A stretch of DNA of 64,000 bases from Hoyosella sp. YIM 151337 (lineage in GTDB: Bacteria; Actinomycetota; Actinomycetes; Mycobacteriales; Mycobacteriaceae), in the NCBI RefSeq assembly GCF_026041215.1, contig NZ_JAPEIQ010000044.1, positions 113,759-177,758 of the forward strand, in the 5' to 3' direction. Shown in pieces: positions 50,737-60,073 of this stretch. The position numbers and the translations under genes are program-made. The notes beneath the pieces are model-generated. The model was given only the letters and a program-made list of their open reading frames with translations. It was not told the origin of the DNA and ran no database searches. How positions within the stretch are numbered: position 1 is the stretch's first letter; each line of letters opens with the position of its first letter.

Positions 50737-52218
50737 CTAACTGTAGGTGTAGCTATCCAGCGGGAAGCGTTCAGCTTCGCGGTGTGCAGCGATCGTCGAG
50801 GTGGGGCGCAGGATCGCGGCCTCTCCGTGCTGGTTGAAGTAGTAGCTGCGTGAACCCTGGCAACTGCCTCGGTAAAAGACGGAGTCGCCCAGTTTCTCGG
50901 TCATTCGGTCGAGGAATGCGTCGTTCGCCTCCTGCTTCACTTCGAACGTCGTAGCGCCACGCCGCTTGACTTCACCGAGCAGTCGCTTGATGTGCTTCAT
51001 CTGCACTTCAATGGTGGTGAAGTAGGACAACCCGCTGTAGGAGTACGGGCTCGCGAGCGTCATGAAGTTCGGGAACTGCGGAACCGTGATTCCCTCGAAT
51101 GCCTGGAACCTGTTATCTCGCCACCATTTTCCAAGGTTCCGCCCGTTACGGCCGAGTACTTCGATGGCTGGGAAGTTCACATCCCAGAGGTTGAACCCGG
51201 TGGCGAGCACAAGCGTGTCGATTTCGGCTTTGCTGCCGTCCGCGGTGACGATTCCGTCAGGCTCGATGCGTTCGATTGTCGACGTCTGCAGGTGGACGTG
51301 CGGTTTGTTGAATGTGGTGAAGTACTCGTTCGAGAAGGTGGGGCGCTTACAGCCGAAGTCGTAGTCGGGCGTGAGCTTGCGCCGCAACTCGGCGTCTTTC
51401 ACCTGGGCACGCAGATGCAGCTTGGCAGCTCCCGCAGCGATCTCGTTCAGCACACGGGCCTGGCGGAAATGCAGAACCGCACTTACCATCAGCGCCTCGA
51501 GCAGCGCCGTGTTGACGAACCGGGCAGCACGCTGGGTCGCTGGGATTCGCTTGAACAGCGCCTGCACGGTCTTCGGAATCGGGGTGTCCACCTTGGGCGT
51601 CACCCAGATTGGCGTGCGCTGGAAGACGGTGAGTTCACTGACGCGATCGGCGAGCTTTGGTATGAGTTGCACCGCAGTCGCGCCGGTACCAATGATCGCG
51701 GCTTTCTTCCCTGTCAGGTCGTACGAGTCATCCCAGTTCGTTGTGTGGATGATCTTGCCCTGGAAGGTGTCGATACCCGGGATCTCGGGGGTGTGTGGCT
51801 GCGACAAAAATCCGGTCGCAGTCAGAATGTACCGGGCCGTCACGGGTTCCTGATCGGCGATTGACACGGTCCACTGCTGCGCCTCGTCGTCCCAAACCGC
51901 TCCGCCGACGACCGCGCCGAACCGCATGTACTTGCGCAGATCGTATTTGTCGGCAACGTGTTCCGCGTACTTTTTGAGTTCGGCGCCCGGCGCGAACAGC
52001 CGGGACCAGTGCGGGTTGGGCTCGAACGAATACGAGTAGGTGACCGACGCGATGTCGACAGCAAGACCCGGGTAGCGGTTGACGTGCCAGGTACCGCCGA
52101 GATCGTCTTCACGTTCCAGGATGACGATGTTGTCGAGTCCGAGTTGTTTCAGCGCGATTGCGGCACCCATGCCGCCGAAACCCGCCCCAACGATGACGGC
52201 GTCGTACTGCGGAGCCAT
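50737..52218 (-). CDS. Flavin-containing (Baeyer-Villiger type) monooxygenase
   Basis: A 493-residue class B monooxygenase. FAD motif GAGFGG (11-16), fingerprint FQGKIIHTTNW (152-162), and NADPH motif GTGATA near 177 are intact. It is a paralogue of the monooxygenase at 20696-22213, differing most in the C-terminal half. No esterase gene follows it; the SDR upstream on the same strand is about 100 bases away. A perfect palindrome at 52241-52264 just upstream indicates a dedicated repressor. Substrate unknown, perhaps a ketone made by the SDR. Confidence 0.9.
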   Translation of the reverse strand: MAPQYDAVIVGAGFGGMGAAIALKQLGLDNIVILEREDDLGGTWHVNRYPGLAVDIASVTYSYSFEPNPHWSRLFAPGAELKKYAEHVADKYDLRKYMRFGAVVGGAVWDDEAQQWTVSIADQEPVTARYILTATGFLSQPHTPEIPGIDTFQGKIIHTTNWDDSYDLTGKKAAIIGTGATAVQLIPKLADRVSELTVFQRTPIWVTPKVDTPIPKTVQALFKRIPATQRAARFVNTALLEALMVSAVLHFRQARVLNEIAAGAAKLHLRAQVKDAELRRKLTPDYDFGCKRPTFSNEYFTTFNKPHVHLQTSTIERIEPDGIVTADGSKAEIDTLVLATGFNLWDVNFPAIEVLGRNGRNLGKWWRDNRFQAFEGITVPQFPNFMTLASPYSYSGLSYFTTIEVQMKHIKRLLGEVKRRGATTFEVKQEANDAFLDRMTEKLGDSVFYRGSCQGSRSYYFNQHGEAAILRPTSTIAAHREAERFPLDSYTYS

Positions 52219-52240
52219 ATGACCTGCCTCAGGTAACTCG

Positions 52241-52264
52241 TTTACGAACCTCGTCGTTCGTAAA
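52241..52264. promoter_or_regulatory. Perfect 9-bp inverted repeat, likely TetR-type operator
   Basis: TTTACGAAC (52241-52249) and GTTCGTAAA (52256-52264) are exact complements across six bases, 23-46 bases upstream of the monooxygenase start. An outer pair CTCAGGT/ACCTGAG (52228-52234 and 52265-52271) surrounds it, not fully centred. The form is typical of TetR operators. No TetR gene is adjacent, so the regulator would act from elsewhere. Confidence 0.6.
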
Positions 52265-52321
52265 ACCTGAGACAGAATGTACCAATTACCGGCGCCCGCG
52301 TCGAGACACCGATGGCTGTCG

Positions 52322-53260
52322 TCACATCAACCGCTGGACAACCCGGTCAACGACACGCTCCAGCGGTTTCGGTGCGCGAGTCAGGCCCATCCCTAACCGC
52401 ATCGCATAGTCAACCACCGGCGTTGGTGTAACGGCATTCAGGAGCACAGCGCCGATCGCGTCAGCGCCCACTAGGTAACGGCTCCGCGGATATGAGGCGC
52501 TCAGTGCACGCTGAATCGTTTTCGCGACGGGGGTCGGCGCTGGCATGTCGGACACGCTCTCTTCGATCTGATCGACCATCCCATACGCCTCGCGGTACGC
52601 GGATTTCTCTCGATCCGGCAGCGCCGAAAACGCCGTCTGCCACACACCGGTCCCGTAACTGCCAGGCTCGATGAGAATGACCTTGACCCCAAAGCCTGCT
52701 ACCTCCCGGCGTGCTGCGTCCGACACCGCTTCCAGCGCGAACTTCGACGCCGCGTACCAGCCCAAGAAGGGCAAGGACACCCTGCCTGACATCGATGACA
52801 CGTTCACGATCCGGCCGTCACCGCGCTCCCGCATCGCAGGCAGTGCAAGGCGCATCAGCTTTGCGGGGCCGTGCACGTTCACGTCGATCTGACGGCGCGC
52901 CGCCTCGTCATCGACATCCTCGATCGCGCCCGCCTGGGCAATACCGGCATTGTTCACCAGCGCCCACGGGCCGCCGCCGGTGAGTGACTCGATTTCGGCC
53001 CACGCGCGTGCTGTCTGCTCATTGTCGGTGACGTCGAGCTGTACGGTTCGCACCTTAACGCCCGCATTGCCCGTGGCCTCCGTGACCTTCTTCGCTGCCG
53101 ACTCCGACCGGACGGTGCCGATCACATCGAAGCCTTTTCCTGCGAGTTCCAGCGCCGTCGCGAGACCAATCCCGCCGTTCGCTCCCGTCACCACAACTGT
53201 CTTTCCCGCGTTACCGTTGCTACCCATCTGGGCGACCCCTGCCTTCTTCCGTCTCTTCAC
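52322..53260 (-). CDS. Short-chain dehydrogenase/reductase
   Basis: A 312-residue classical SDR. TGANGGIG binds the cofactor; the active site is Ser (NVSSMSG) with Tyr-x3-Lys (YAASK). About 50 C-terminal residues beyond the core suggest a membrane or lipid-linked substrate, as in the SDRs beside BVMOs. The GTG start overlaps the stop of the upstream membrane protein (GTGA); an internal ATG at 53227 with AGGGG upstream is an alternative. It lies about 100 bases upstream of the monooxygenase gene on the same strand and could supply it with a ketone. Confidence 0.88.
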   Translation of the reverse strand: MKRRKKAGVAQMGSNGNAGKTVVVTGANGGIGLATALELAGKGFDVIGTVRSESAAKKVTEATGNAGVKVRTVQLDVTDNEQTARAWAEIESLTGGGPWALVNNAGIAQAGAIEDVDDEAARRQIDVNVHGPAKLMRLALPAMRERGDGRIVNVSSMSGRVSLPFLGWYAASKFALEAVSDAARREVAGFGVKVILIEPGSYGTGVWQTAFSALPDREKSAYREAYGMVDQIEESVSDMPAPTPVAKTIQRALSASYPRSRYLVGADAIGAVLLNAVTPTPVVDYAMRLGMGLTRAPKPLERVVDRVVQRLM

Positions 53261-54213
53261 CGCTGCACAGCGCTCGGCTGGCCCGGTTTTTCCGGCTTAC
53301 CGCCACGGTAGTCGTACCGCTGGGCACGCGCCCCCACCACAACCGCGGCGACGTCACCGAGCACGAACACACCAATGATTGCCACCAGAATCCACTGCGG
53401 AAACGTCGCCGGGTCTGCGCCGATAGCTGTCAGAAACTCTGGGTTGACGAGCGGACTCACCGTGGCCGCCCACGCCAGAACACCTACTACCGCAAGATCA
53501 CCAACAACGGCTACGGTCGCTGTCCATCGGGACCAGCGCCCCGTCTGCATGCGGCGGATGTCAGCGAGCAGCAAACTCGCAATCGCCGCCATGATGGCCG
53601 GCAGCCAGCCTCGCCACAGCGCAGGATCGATGACGGGGACCGCCGCGAAGAACTGTTGCCACGGCACAAACCCGAGCACGAGAAGCAACACGATGATGGA
53701 AAATGCGGCGTCAGATCGCGAGGTTCTCATGCTCGTACGGCTGAGCGAATCCGGCGTCCACGCCATCGTGAAATGCCGATGCCGGTTGCCGGTCCGCTCA
53801 GCAACCACAAACACCAGCGTCATCCAGAAAATTAGCTGCACGCCGGCAACGAACGTCCACAGCCCGGCAGCAGCGATCACCTCACCCGGGTGCCCGTTAC
53901 CGAGGACCACACGCGGCAGCGCAACGAGCAGTGCGATAACCGGGAAAGCTACCAGCACAAGACTTTTCAGCATGCGGACGTAATCCGGGTACAGCTCCGC
54001 ACCGATAAGGTGCTGTGGTGATCCGCGGTACTCGGCGGAGAGCACCGCCGGGTCGCCGAGTTGATTGAGCGTCTCCCACTCCGCGTTAGGGCCTGGACGC
54101 GCCGCCACCATATCGGCGATCGTGGCGCGCAACTCTTCGGCAATTTCGCGTCGCGACGCGGGCGGAAGCCGACGCGTCACCGCGGCAATGTACTGCTCGG
54201 AAAGGCTGGCCAC
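53257..54213 (-). CDS. HAAS-type multi-pass membrane protein
   Basis: A 318-residue protein. The N-terminal 65 residues (YIAAVTRRLPPASRREIAEE) match the HAAS signalling domain that usually accompanies PadR regulators, and six or seven membrane segments follow. No PadR gene is next to it here. It overlaps the SDR gene by GTGA and is divergent from the secreted-protein gene. Possibly a membrane sensor or anti-regulator; function not established. Confidence 0.78.
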   Translation of the reverse strand: MASLSEQYIAAVTRRLPPASRREIAEELRATIADMVAARPGPNAEWETLNQLGDPAVLSAEYRGSPQHLIGAELYPDYVRMLKSLVLVAFPVIALLVALPRVVLGNGHPGEVIAAAGLWTFVAGVQLIFWMTLVFVVAERTGNRHRHFTMAWTPDSLSRTSMRTSRSDAAFSIIVLLLVLGFVPWQQFFAAVPVIDPALWRGWLPAIMAAIASLLLADIRRMQTGRWSRWTATVAVVGDLAVVGVLAWAATVSPLVNPEFLTAIGADPATFPQWILVAIIGVFVLGDVAAVVVGARAQRYDYRGGKPEKPGQPSAVQR

Positions 54214-54345
54214 TCTGTTACCGTGTCACATTTCGTCCGATACGCCGAAATAGCGCGCCGTGCAGTACATGTGAGGATTCACCCAACGTGCCAACCACAG
54301 CTTGGTAACGTCGCGATTGGGCACAAGATCGCTAAGTGGAGAGCA

Positions 54346-55485
54346 ATGAAACGGCAGACAGTCACGGCCGGCGCATTCACCGCCGCCGCAATCCTTTCCC
54401 TCTCGCCAATCGCAACCGCTAATACCGTTGATGGGCAGGGCGGTGGGTACGCCGAGTTCGCCGTAACCGGCACCGCGACCAACTGGTCCGGAACAATGAC
54501 ACTTGGCGGCGGTTTCCCTCAAGCCAGCCTCACATCAAACGCGCGCACTGCGCAACGCATCGGTGGGACAACCAATTGGCTCGCAGCTAGCTCACCACCC
54601 GGTATGAAATACGGCTCAAGCCGGAACCTGCCGTACCTGAATGTGAACCCGCTCAGCACCACCGCAGCGAATCCCCAACCCTCGATCACCACATATACGT
54701 TCGCGGAGCCCACCCCCGGCGAGAATTGGATGTTCACGTTAGGTGACGTCGACGCGGACTATGTGATCGTGTCGGCGCGCGGCCGCGATGGTGAGCCGGT
54801 CCCTCCAGCGGCGCTGGGCTTCAGGGGTACGTTCAACTACTGCATCGGCCCCGGATCTCCTTCGTGTTCCCGGCCGACCGACGAACCGGCGTGGAACCCT
54901 GTGACGGGTGAGTTGCGCGGTGGAGGCAGTGACACAGACGGGGCGTCAGCGTGGTTCGAGCCAGTCGTTCAACTGACTTCCTTGCGCTTCGAGTTCCACC
55001 GGCTCTCCGGCACACCGATTTTTCAGACGTGGTTCGCCAGCGTTGCGCGCGACATCAGTGGCCAGGTCTCAGGATGCGACGACCCATCTGACGGCCCCGG
55101 CGGTATCCCCATCACACTGCTCCGCGATGGTGAACCGATCGCGGCAACAACGACCAGCGCCGACGGAACCTACGCTTTCGTCAATTACCACGCACAATCT
55201 GGATACACAGTAGAGATAGACGAGCCTGACGGTTGTGTGGCCGAAACGCCTGCAACCCCGGTGAGCACCGCGTCGGCTGATGCCGTGGGAGTCGACTTTG
55301 ACCTCCGCGAGCGCACCGCCGAGGACGACGCTGCTGAGGAGCTCACCGAAGAACTCGGCGAGATCACCGATGCACTGGAACTGCCCATCGATGTCGATGG
55401 TCTGCTGATGCCACCGGTCATCACGCCGGGAGATCCAGGGAGCTTGGACGACATCATCCGGTGGAAGCTCGATCTCCACCGGTAG
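54346..55485 (+). CDS. Secreted protein with Cna-B/SdrD_B-like domain
   Basis: A 379-residue exported protein from the ATG at 54346, with GGAGA upstream. A Sec signal peptide ends near residue 25 (PIATA). The N-terminal 200 residues are Gly/Thr/Ser/Pro-rich beta-type sequence with NWSGTMTLGGGF and an Asn-Tyr-Cys plus Cys pair (CIGPGSPSC). At about 240-330 a Cna-B/SdrD_B-like domain (DISGQV, then PITLLRDGEPIAATTTSADG) may be prealbumin-like. The acidic C-terminus ends without an LPXTG anchor, so it is probably released. Role unknown, perhaps surface adhesion. Confidence 0.72.
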   Translation: MKRQTVTAGAFTAAAILSLSPIATANTVDGQGGGYAEFAVTGTATNWSGTMTLGGGFPQASLTSNARTAQRIGGTTNWLAASSPPGMKYGSSRNLPYLNVNPLSTTAANPQPSITTYTFAEPTPGENWMFTLGDVDADYVIVSARGRDGEPVPPAALGFRGTFNYCIGPGSPSCSRPTDEPAWNPVTGELRGGGSDTDGASAWFEPVVQLTSLRFEFHRLSGTPIFQTWFASVARDISGQVSGCDDPSDGPGGIPITLLRDGEPIAATTTSADGTYAFVNYHAQSGYTVEIDEPDGCVAETPATPVSTASADAVGVDFDLRERTAEDDAAEELTEELGEITDALELPIDVDGLLMPPVITPGDPGSLDDIIRWKLDLHR

Positions 55486-55640
55486 TGACCGATGAGCATT
55501 AGTTTTCGGCGAGGAAGGCGCGGAAATCGGAAAGGATGGTCACGCGGCGACATTCGCGCAAATTCGACCGGTTTACCGAGCCAACGAGCACTCTCCTACG
55601 GCCATTTTCGACGCCTTCGTTTTCGAACACACGAGACGGC

Positions 55641-58600
55641 TCAAGCTGGCACGGCGTGAGCCTTCACATCATGAAGGATCTCGACTATGGCTTCGACATG
55701 CTGGTCGGGAAAGATAATGTCGGGTCGGCCCCGATCGGTGTACGGCGACTCGAAGAGCCGACTTGGCTCCATGATGCCGTTCGCCGTGAGCTCATCGACA
55801 ATCAATTGGACGAAGCGGACCTGGTCTACCGAGAACTGTGTGCCGTCGAGATAGTTCCCGAAGGCCTCAATAGCAGCCGCGCGATCAAGGCCCACCAGCG
55901 AGCGGATGAAAACGCCCAGCCCCCCGCTCTGCTCACCAGCCCGCACGAGGTCAGCCTTCTGAACGCCCGACTCCATGAGCATCGCTTCTAGGGCCTCAAG
56001 GTCCTCAGGCGTGAGTTGTTTGTTCCGGCGCAAACGCTGGAGAGCGACGTGGTGGAGGTGATCTTTCAGGTAAGCGGCCGCTTTCGCGCGGAAGCGTTCG
56101 AAGTTGGTGCCTGGGGTAGTCCCCGGGAGGTCGACGGCGATTGATTCGCCGAGTTCATCTTCGAAGTCGGTGTAGATGGGATTACGTTTTGTCTTCTCAA
56201 TGAACCGCACGAGGGCGCGAACCCGGACCCGGAGAAGTTCGAGCATTGGGAGGGTGACATCAATCCACCACTCATCCCCCGCGACCGATTCCAACAGCAC
56301 GGCTTGTTCCGCGACGGATGGGATCGCCGTCTTGGTGAGGAGTGCGGAGGCGATGTTCTGAATGGTTTCGCGCAACTGTTCCGCTGCGACCGCATCGGAT
56401 TGCAGTTGGGCGAGCTGTCGACGAAGCACCAGGAGGTCGAATCGCTTGGCGTCCTCGTCAGGGTCGACGGCTGTCGATGGCAAACCAGCCAAGTGTTCTG
56501 CGGCTTCGTTGGCGTCTTCGGTGGTGAGTGTCTCCCATACCTTCGGGTCGGAGTACCGCTCGACCCATTTGCGGTGCGGGCGGATGAGGAAGTTGTCGAG
56601 GTTCATGCCAGCGACGAATTCGTGCAGCGTATTTGCTGTAGCATTGCGCAGGTCTGGCTCAGATTCACCCAATGTCGTGATCAGCCCGAGGCGCGCCTCA
56701 AAAATTCGCTGGGTGATCGACTTCTGGATTGAGCCCTCCGAGCCGGGAAGGTCCTGGCTGAAATATTCGAGGTTGCCGCAGAAGTCGAAGACAAGGAAGT
56801 CCTTCTTGTCCTGGCCTGGTCCGAATAAGTCGGGGCGCAGCCGGGTGCCGCGGCCAATCATTTGCCAGAACTTAGACTTCGACCGGACCATCTTGAAGAA
56901 TACGAGATTCAGGACCTCGGGCACGTCGATGCCAGTGTCGAGCATGTCGACACTGATGGCGATGTGCGGTGCTTTGTCCTGCTGGGAAAAGTCGTCGATG
57001 AGGCTCTGCGCGTACGGTGTGCCGTGGGTGATGACGCGCGCGAATGTGCCCGCGTGCTCGGGCCAACTGATGTCGAAGCGCTGCTGGATGAACTGAGCGT
57101 GGGCCTGATTCTTGGCGAAAACAATCGTTTTGCCTAGCCGGTCCCCACTGGCGACTTTGTGCCCGTGCTGCATGAGCGTGCCGAGCACTTTGTCGACGGT
57201 GTCTTCGTTGAACAGGAAGCGGTTTAATTCCTCTGCACCAACCTCGTCCGGCGGATCGTCCTCACCCCAGTCGAGGGTGTCCCACTGGTCCTTCTCCTCT
57301 TCCGGCAGGTCGTTGTACTTGATGCCCTGGCGGAGGAACTTCGTACCGACGGCCACTCCCTTGGGCGGCACAAGAAAGCCGTCCGCCACCGCTTCATCAA
57401 GGCTGTAGGCGTCGGTGGGGACACCGTCCTCAAGGTGGAAAAGCCGGTACGTGTTGTGGTCGACCTCGTCCTTCGGCGTCGCCGTCAGACCCACGAGCAG
57501 CCCATCAAACCAATCGAAGATGGCCCCATATTTCGCATAGACCGACCGGTGGGCCTCGTCGATAACGATGAGGTCGAAGTAGCCTGGCCCGAACCGACGC
57601 CCCGATTCGCCTACGTCGTTGATGAGATTCATCATCGTCGGGTACGTCGACAGGTACACCCGGCCGTCAGTGGCTTTTTCCGTCACCAAGTTGACGGGCG
57701 GGGCACTCGGCAGGTGTGCTTTGAAAGCGTTCGCAGCCTGATTAACCAACGCGGTGCGGTCAGCGAGAAACAGCACTCGCTTGACCCAGTTGGCCTTCAT
57801 CAGCTGGTCGACCAGGGCGATTACGGTGCGAGTTTTTCCTGAACCTGTGGCCATGACCAGCAATGCTTCGCGCTGCTTCTTCGTCAGGGCGTCGCCGACC
57901 GCTTTGATTGCCCGCTCCTGGTAGTAGCGTCCGACAATGTCTTTCTTGATCGGCGCGGCAGCAAGCGGCAGACGAGTGTGGCGTCGCTGAATCATCAACT
58001 CCAGCTCGTCACGGGTATAGAAACCTTGAACTTCGCGCGGCGGGAACCCCGCCGCGTCATCCCACAACCAATGCTCGTACCCGTTGGAGTAGAAAATCAC
58101 CGGGCGGCGCTTGAATTGCGCTTCGAGACAATCGGCGTAAAGCTTGGCTTGCTGCTGACCGATCTGCGCGCTCTTAGTAGTGCGCTTCGCCTCCACGACC
58201 GCGAGCGGCAATCCGTCGGCACCCCACAGCACATAGTCGACATATCCGACGCCCTTCGTGTTGGGCATGCCGGTAACTTCGAACTCGCGGTCACGATCCT
58301 GGTCGAGCGGCCAGCCAGCTTCTTTCAGCAACCAGTCGATAAGCTTGTCGCGGGTCTGTGCTTCAGTGTAGTCGTGGTCGTCTACCTTGGTGTTCGCCGC
58401 TTGAGCTACCTTGACTTGCTCACGCAACTTCGCGAGCTCAGCCTCATGAGAGACAAGCAGCTCATCCTTCTCGGCCAGCAGCTTCGCATGGGCTTCATCC
58501 TGGGCTTTGAACTTCTGTGCGAGCTGAACAACTTCCGCCCTCGTCAGCGGCGCAGCCTGTGATGCGAGTTTGGGGTCAAACTGCGACCCCGTTGGCGATG

Positions 58601-58982
58601 CGCCAGGGTTCGCGGAGTAGTGGAACGCGGCCCACACCATCACATGGTGCAGTTCACGAAGGACTGCTTCCGCAATATCAGGCCTGATCGGCTTCTGGTC
58701 ATGAACAGCCGCATTACCGGCCTTGCGAATCAGATTCAGCTTCGTGTTGATCATGACGCCCGCACGAGCCTTGAACCCTGCGTCGTTGATCCGCGCAGCC
58801 AGATCATTCTTATACGGCAGCGGCAGACCAAGCAGGTCATACAAATGGCCGACCAAAGTTTCCACAGCCCGACGACTATAGAAACAAGCCGAGCGCGGAT
58901 CAGCCATCAAATACGACTCGGCCCTCGCACAATCAGGATGCAGCCCGGGGAAAGTCAGCTTCACGAAGTTGAAATTGCTCAT
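55641..58982 (-). CDS. hsdR: Type I restriction enzyme R subunit
   Basis: An 1113-residue HsdR. Order: DUF4145-like domain at about 1-130, coiled coil 150-195, the HSDR_N nuclease with Asp249, Glu264 and Lys266 (DYVLWGADGLPLAVVEAKR), and helicase Walker A MATGSGKT (378-385), DEAH box near 470 and GLTATP after it, ending in an EcoEI-like C-terminal domain. All catalytic parts are intact. It cleaves DNA lacking the HsdM mark after ATP-driven translocation. Last gene of the operon; its ATG overlaps the stop of the nuclease gene by ATGA. Confidence 0.93.
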   Translation of the reverse strand: MSNFNFVKLTFPGLHPDCARAESYLMADPRSACFYSRRAVETLVGHLYDLLGLPLPYKNDLAARINDAGFKARAGVMINTKLNLIRKAGNAAVHDQKPIRPDIAEAVLRELHHVMVWAAFHYSANPGASPTGSQFDPKLASQAAPLTRAEVVQLAQKFKAQDEAHAKLLAEKDELLVSHEAELAKLREQVKVAQAANTKVDDHDYTEAQTRDKLIDWLLKEAGWPLDQDRDREFEVTGMPNTKGVGYVDYVLWGADGLPLAVVEAKRTTKSAQIGQQQAKLYADCLEAQFKRRPVIFYSNGYEHWLWDDAAGFPPREVQGFYTRDELELMIQRRHTRLPLAAAPIKKDIVGRYYQERAIKAVGDALTKKQREALLVMATGSGKTRTVIALVDQLMKANWVKRVLFLADRTALVNQAANAFKAHLPSAPPVNLVTEKATDGRVYLSTYPTMMNLINDVGESGRRFGPGYFDLIVIDEAHRSVYAKYGAIFDWFDGLLVGLTATPKDEVDHNTYRLFHLEDGVPTDAYSLDEAVADGFLVPPKGVAVGTKFLRQGIKYNDLPEEEKDQWDTLDWGEDDPPDEVGAEELNRFLFNEDTVDKVLGTLMQHGHKVASGDRLGKTIVFAKNQAHAQFIQQRFDISWPEHAGTFARVITHGTPYAQSLIDDFSQQDKAPHIAISVDMLDTGIDVPEVLNLVFFKMVRSKSKFWQMIGRGTRLRPDLFGPGQDKKDFLVFDFCGNLEYFSQDLPGSEGSIQKSITQRIFEARLGLITTLGESEPDLRNATANTLHEFVAGMNLDNFLIRPHRKWVERYSDPKVWETLTTEDANEAAEHLAGLPSTAVDPDEDAKRFDLLVLRRQLAQLQSDAVAAEQLRETIQNIASALLTKTAIPSVAEQAVLLESVAGDEWWIDVTLPMLELLRVRVRALVRFIEKTKRNPIYTDFEDELGESIAVDLPGTTPGTNFERFRAKAAAYLKDHLHHVALQRLRRNKQLTPEDLEALEAMLMESGVQKADLVRAGEQSGGLGVFIRSLVGLDRAAAIEAFGNYLDGTQFSVDQVRFVQLIVDELTANGIMEPSRLFESPYTDRGRPDIIFPDQHVEAIVEILHDVKAHAVPA

Positions 58983-60070
58983 GAATTGTCTCCGTCCACA
59001 CCGAAGTGCCTCGCCAGCCGTTCGAGCGTAAATTCCTGGCGGAGCTTGCAGGCGCTGTTCTGATTAGCGAACATGCCCTTTTCCCAGAAAGCATCGGACT
59101 TGGGCCTGCTGGCGATCCAACGGACAGGGACGACATACTCCGCAATAGCATCCGATTGCGGCTGTCCCGTCGGCCCGTGGGAATACGTAGCGCGCAGAGC
59201 CTGGTTGGCCAGCGGTACCCACTCGTTCTTCACGAACACATTTGCTTCATCGAATCGGACGGCCTCGCCCAGCGTTTCCCCAATTGCAACGTACCCGTGG
59301 GATGGGATGTGTACGTTAACGCGAGCCCCGACAGGCAACGACCGGAGGGTGCGCGAATACCAAATATCGCCGCCCGCCGACACAAATCCGTAGTCGTGGC
59401 CATCCTCCCACGCTCGCCCTAGGCCATCTCCGAACGATACGAACCAATCCTGTCCATTCCACTCCGCCCGCTTGCCCTTCTTCTTTCCCGGCGTGGCGGG
59501 CTGGCCTTCCTCTGAGGTTGCGAGCCAGGAGCGGGCGAGATAACTGCGGTCGTCGTCCTTCAAGTAGGAAAAGAACACAGCATTTATGGGGACACCGAAG
59601 TCACGCAGGTACGTCACGATACGTTCAGAACTTGCGTCAAGGTCGGTGGCAACAACCGTGAGTTCAAGCTCGGCATTCAACTCATCGGGAGGAGCACTGC
59701 CGAACACTTCCTCGAAAGCCGCTTCGAAGGGTTGCCCAAGATGGTCACTGGCGAGGTCAATGATCTGCTCGCGAGTGAGAGTGGCGACCCACGAACCGTA
59801 ATCCAACACCTGAGCAACAACATCGCGCGGAGTCTTGTCACGCTTGAGCTCCAGGACATGCAGATTTCCGTCGCCGTCAATGGCAAGGAGATCAATGAAC
59901 TTTCCGTAAGGCGTTCGGACCTGCCGCCCAACAACGAGAAGTCGGGTGCCCAGCAACGAAGGATCCTGCTCCAAAAAATCTTCAAGAGCCGCCTCACTCG
60001 GCAGCATTGACGATTTGAGCGGACGAGGCCGCTCACCGTCGATTCGCCACATCCGCATCTCAACAGGCAT
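58979..60070 (-). CDS. NucS/DUF91-like PD-(D/E)xK nuclease in the type I operon
   Basis: A 363-residue protein with an N-terminal nuclease fold: Asp60 (IDLLAI), Glu74 and Lys76 (VLELKRDK) and Gln87-x3-Tyr91 (QVLDYGSW), the PD-(D/E)xK plus RecB-type QxxxY arrangement of NucS/DUF91-like proteins. The C-terminal 170 residues contain a Lys/Gly-rich linker (PGKKKGKRAEWNGQD) and an uncharacterised beta-rich domain. It lies between hsdS (three bases before) and hsdR (ATGA overlap), so it is an integral fourth gene of the operon. An accessory nuclease or a guard for cleavage products; target unknown. Confidence 0.82.
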   Translation of the reverse strand: MPVEMRMWRIDGERPRPLKSSMLPSEAALEDFLEQDPSLLGTRLLVVGRQVRTPYGKFIDLLAIDGDGNLHVLELKRDKTPRDVVAQVLDYGSWVATLTREQIIDLASDHLGQPFEAAFEEVFGSAPPDELNAELELTVVATDLDASSERIVTYLRDFGVPINAVFFSYLKDDDRSYLARSWLATSEEGQPATPGKKKGKRAEWNGQDWFVSFGDGLGRAWEDGHDYGFVSAGGDIWYSRTLRSLPVGARVNVHIPSHGYVAIGETLGEAVRFDEANVFVKNEWVPLANQALRATYSHGPTGQPQSDAIAEYVVPVRWIASRPKSDAFWEKGMFANQNSACKLRQEFTLERLARHFGVDGDNS

Positions 60071-60073
60071 CAG

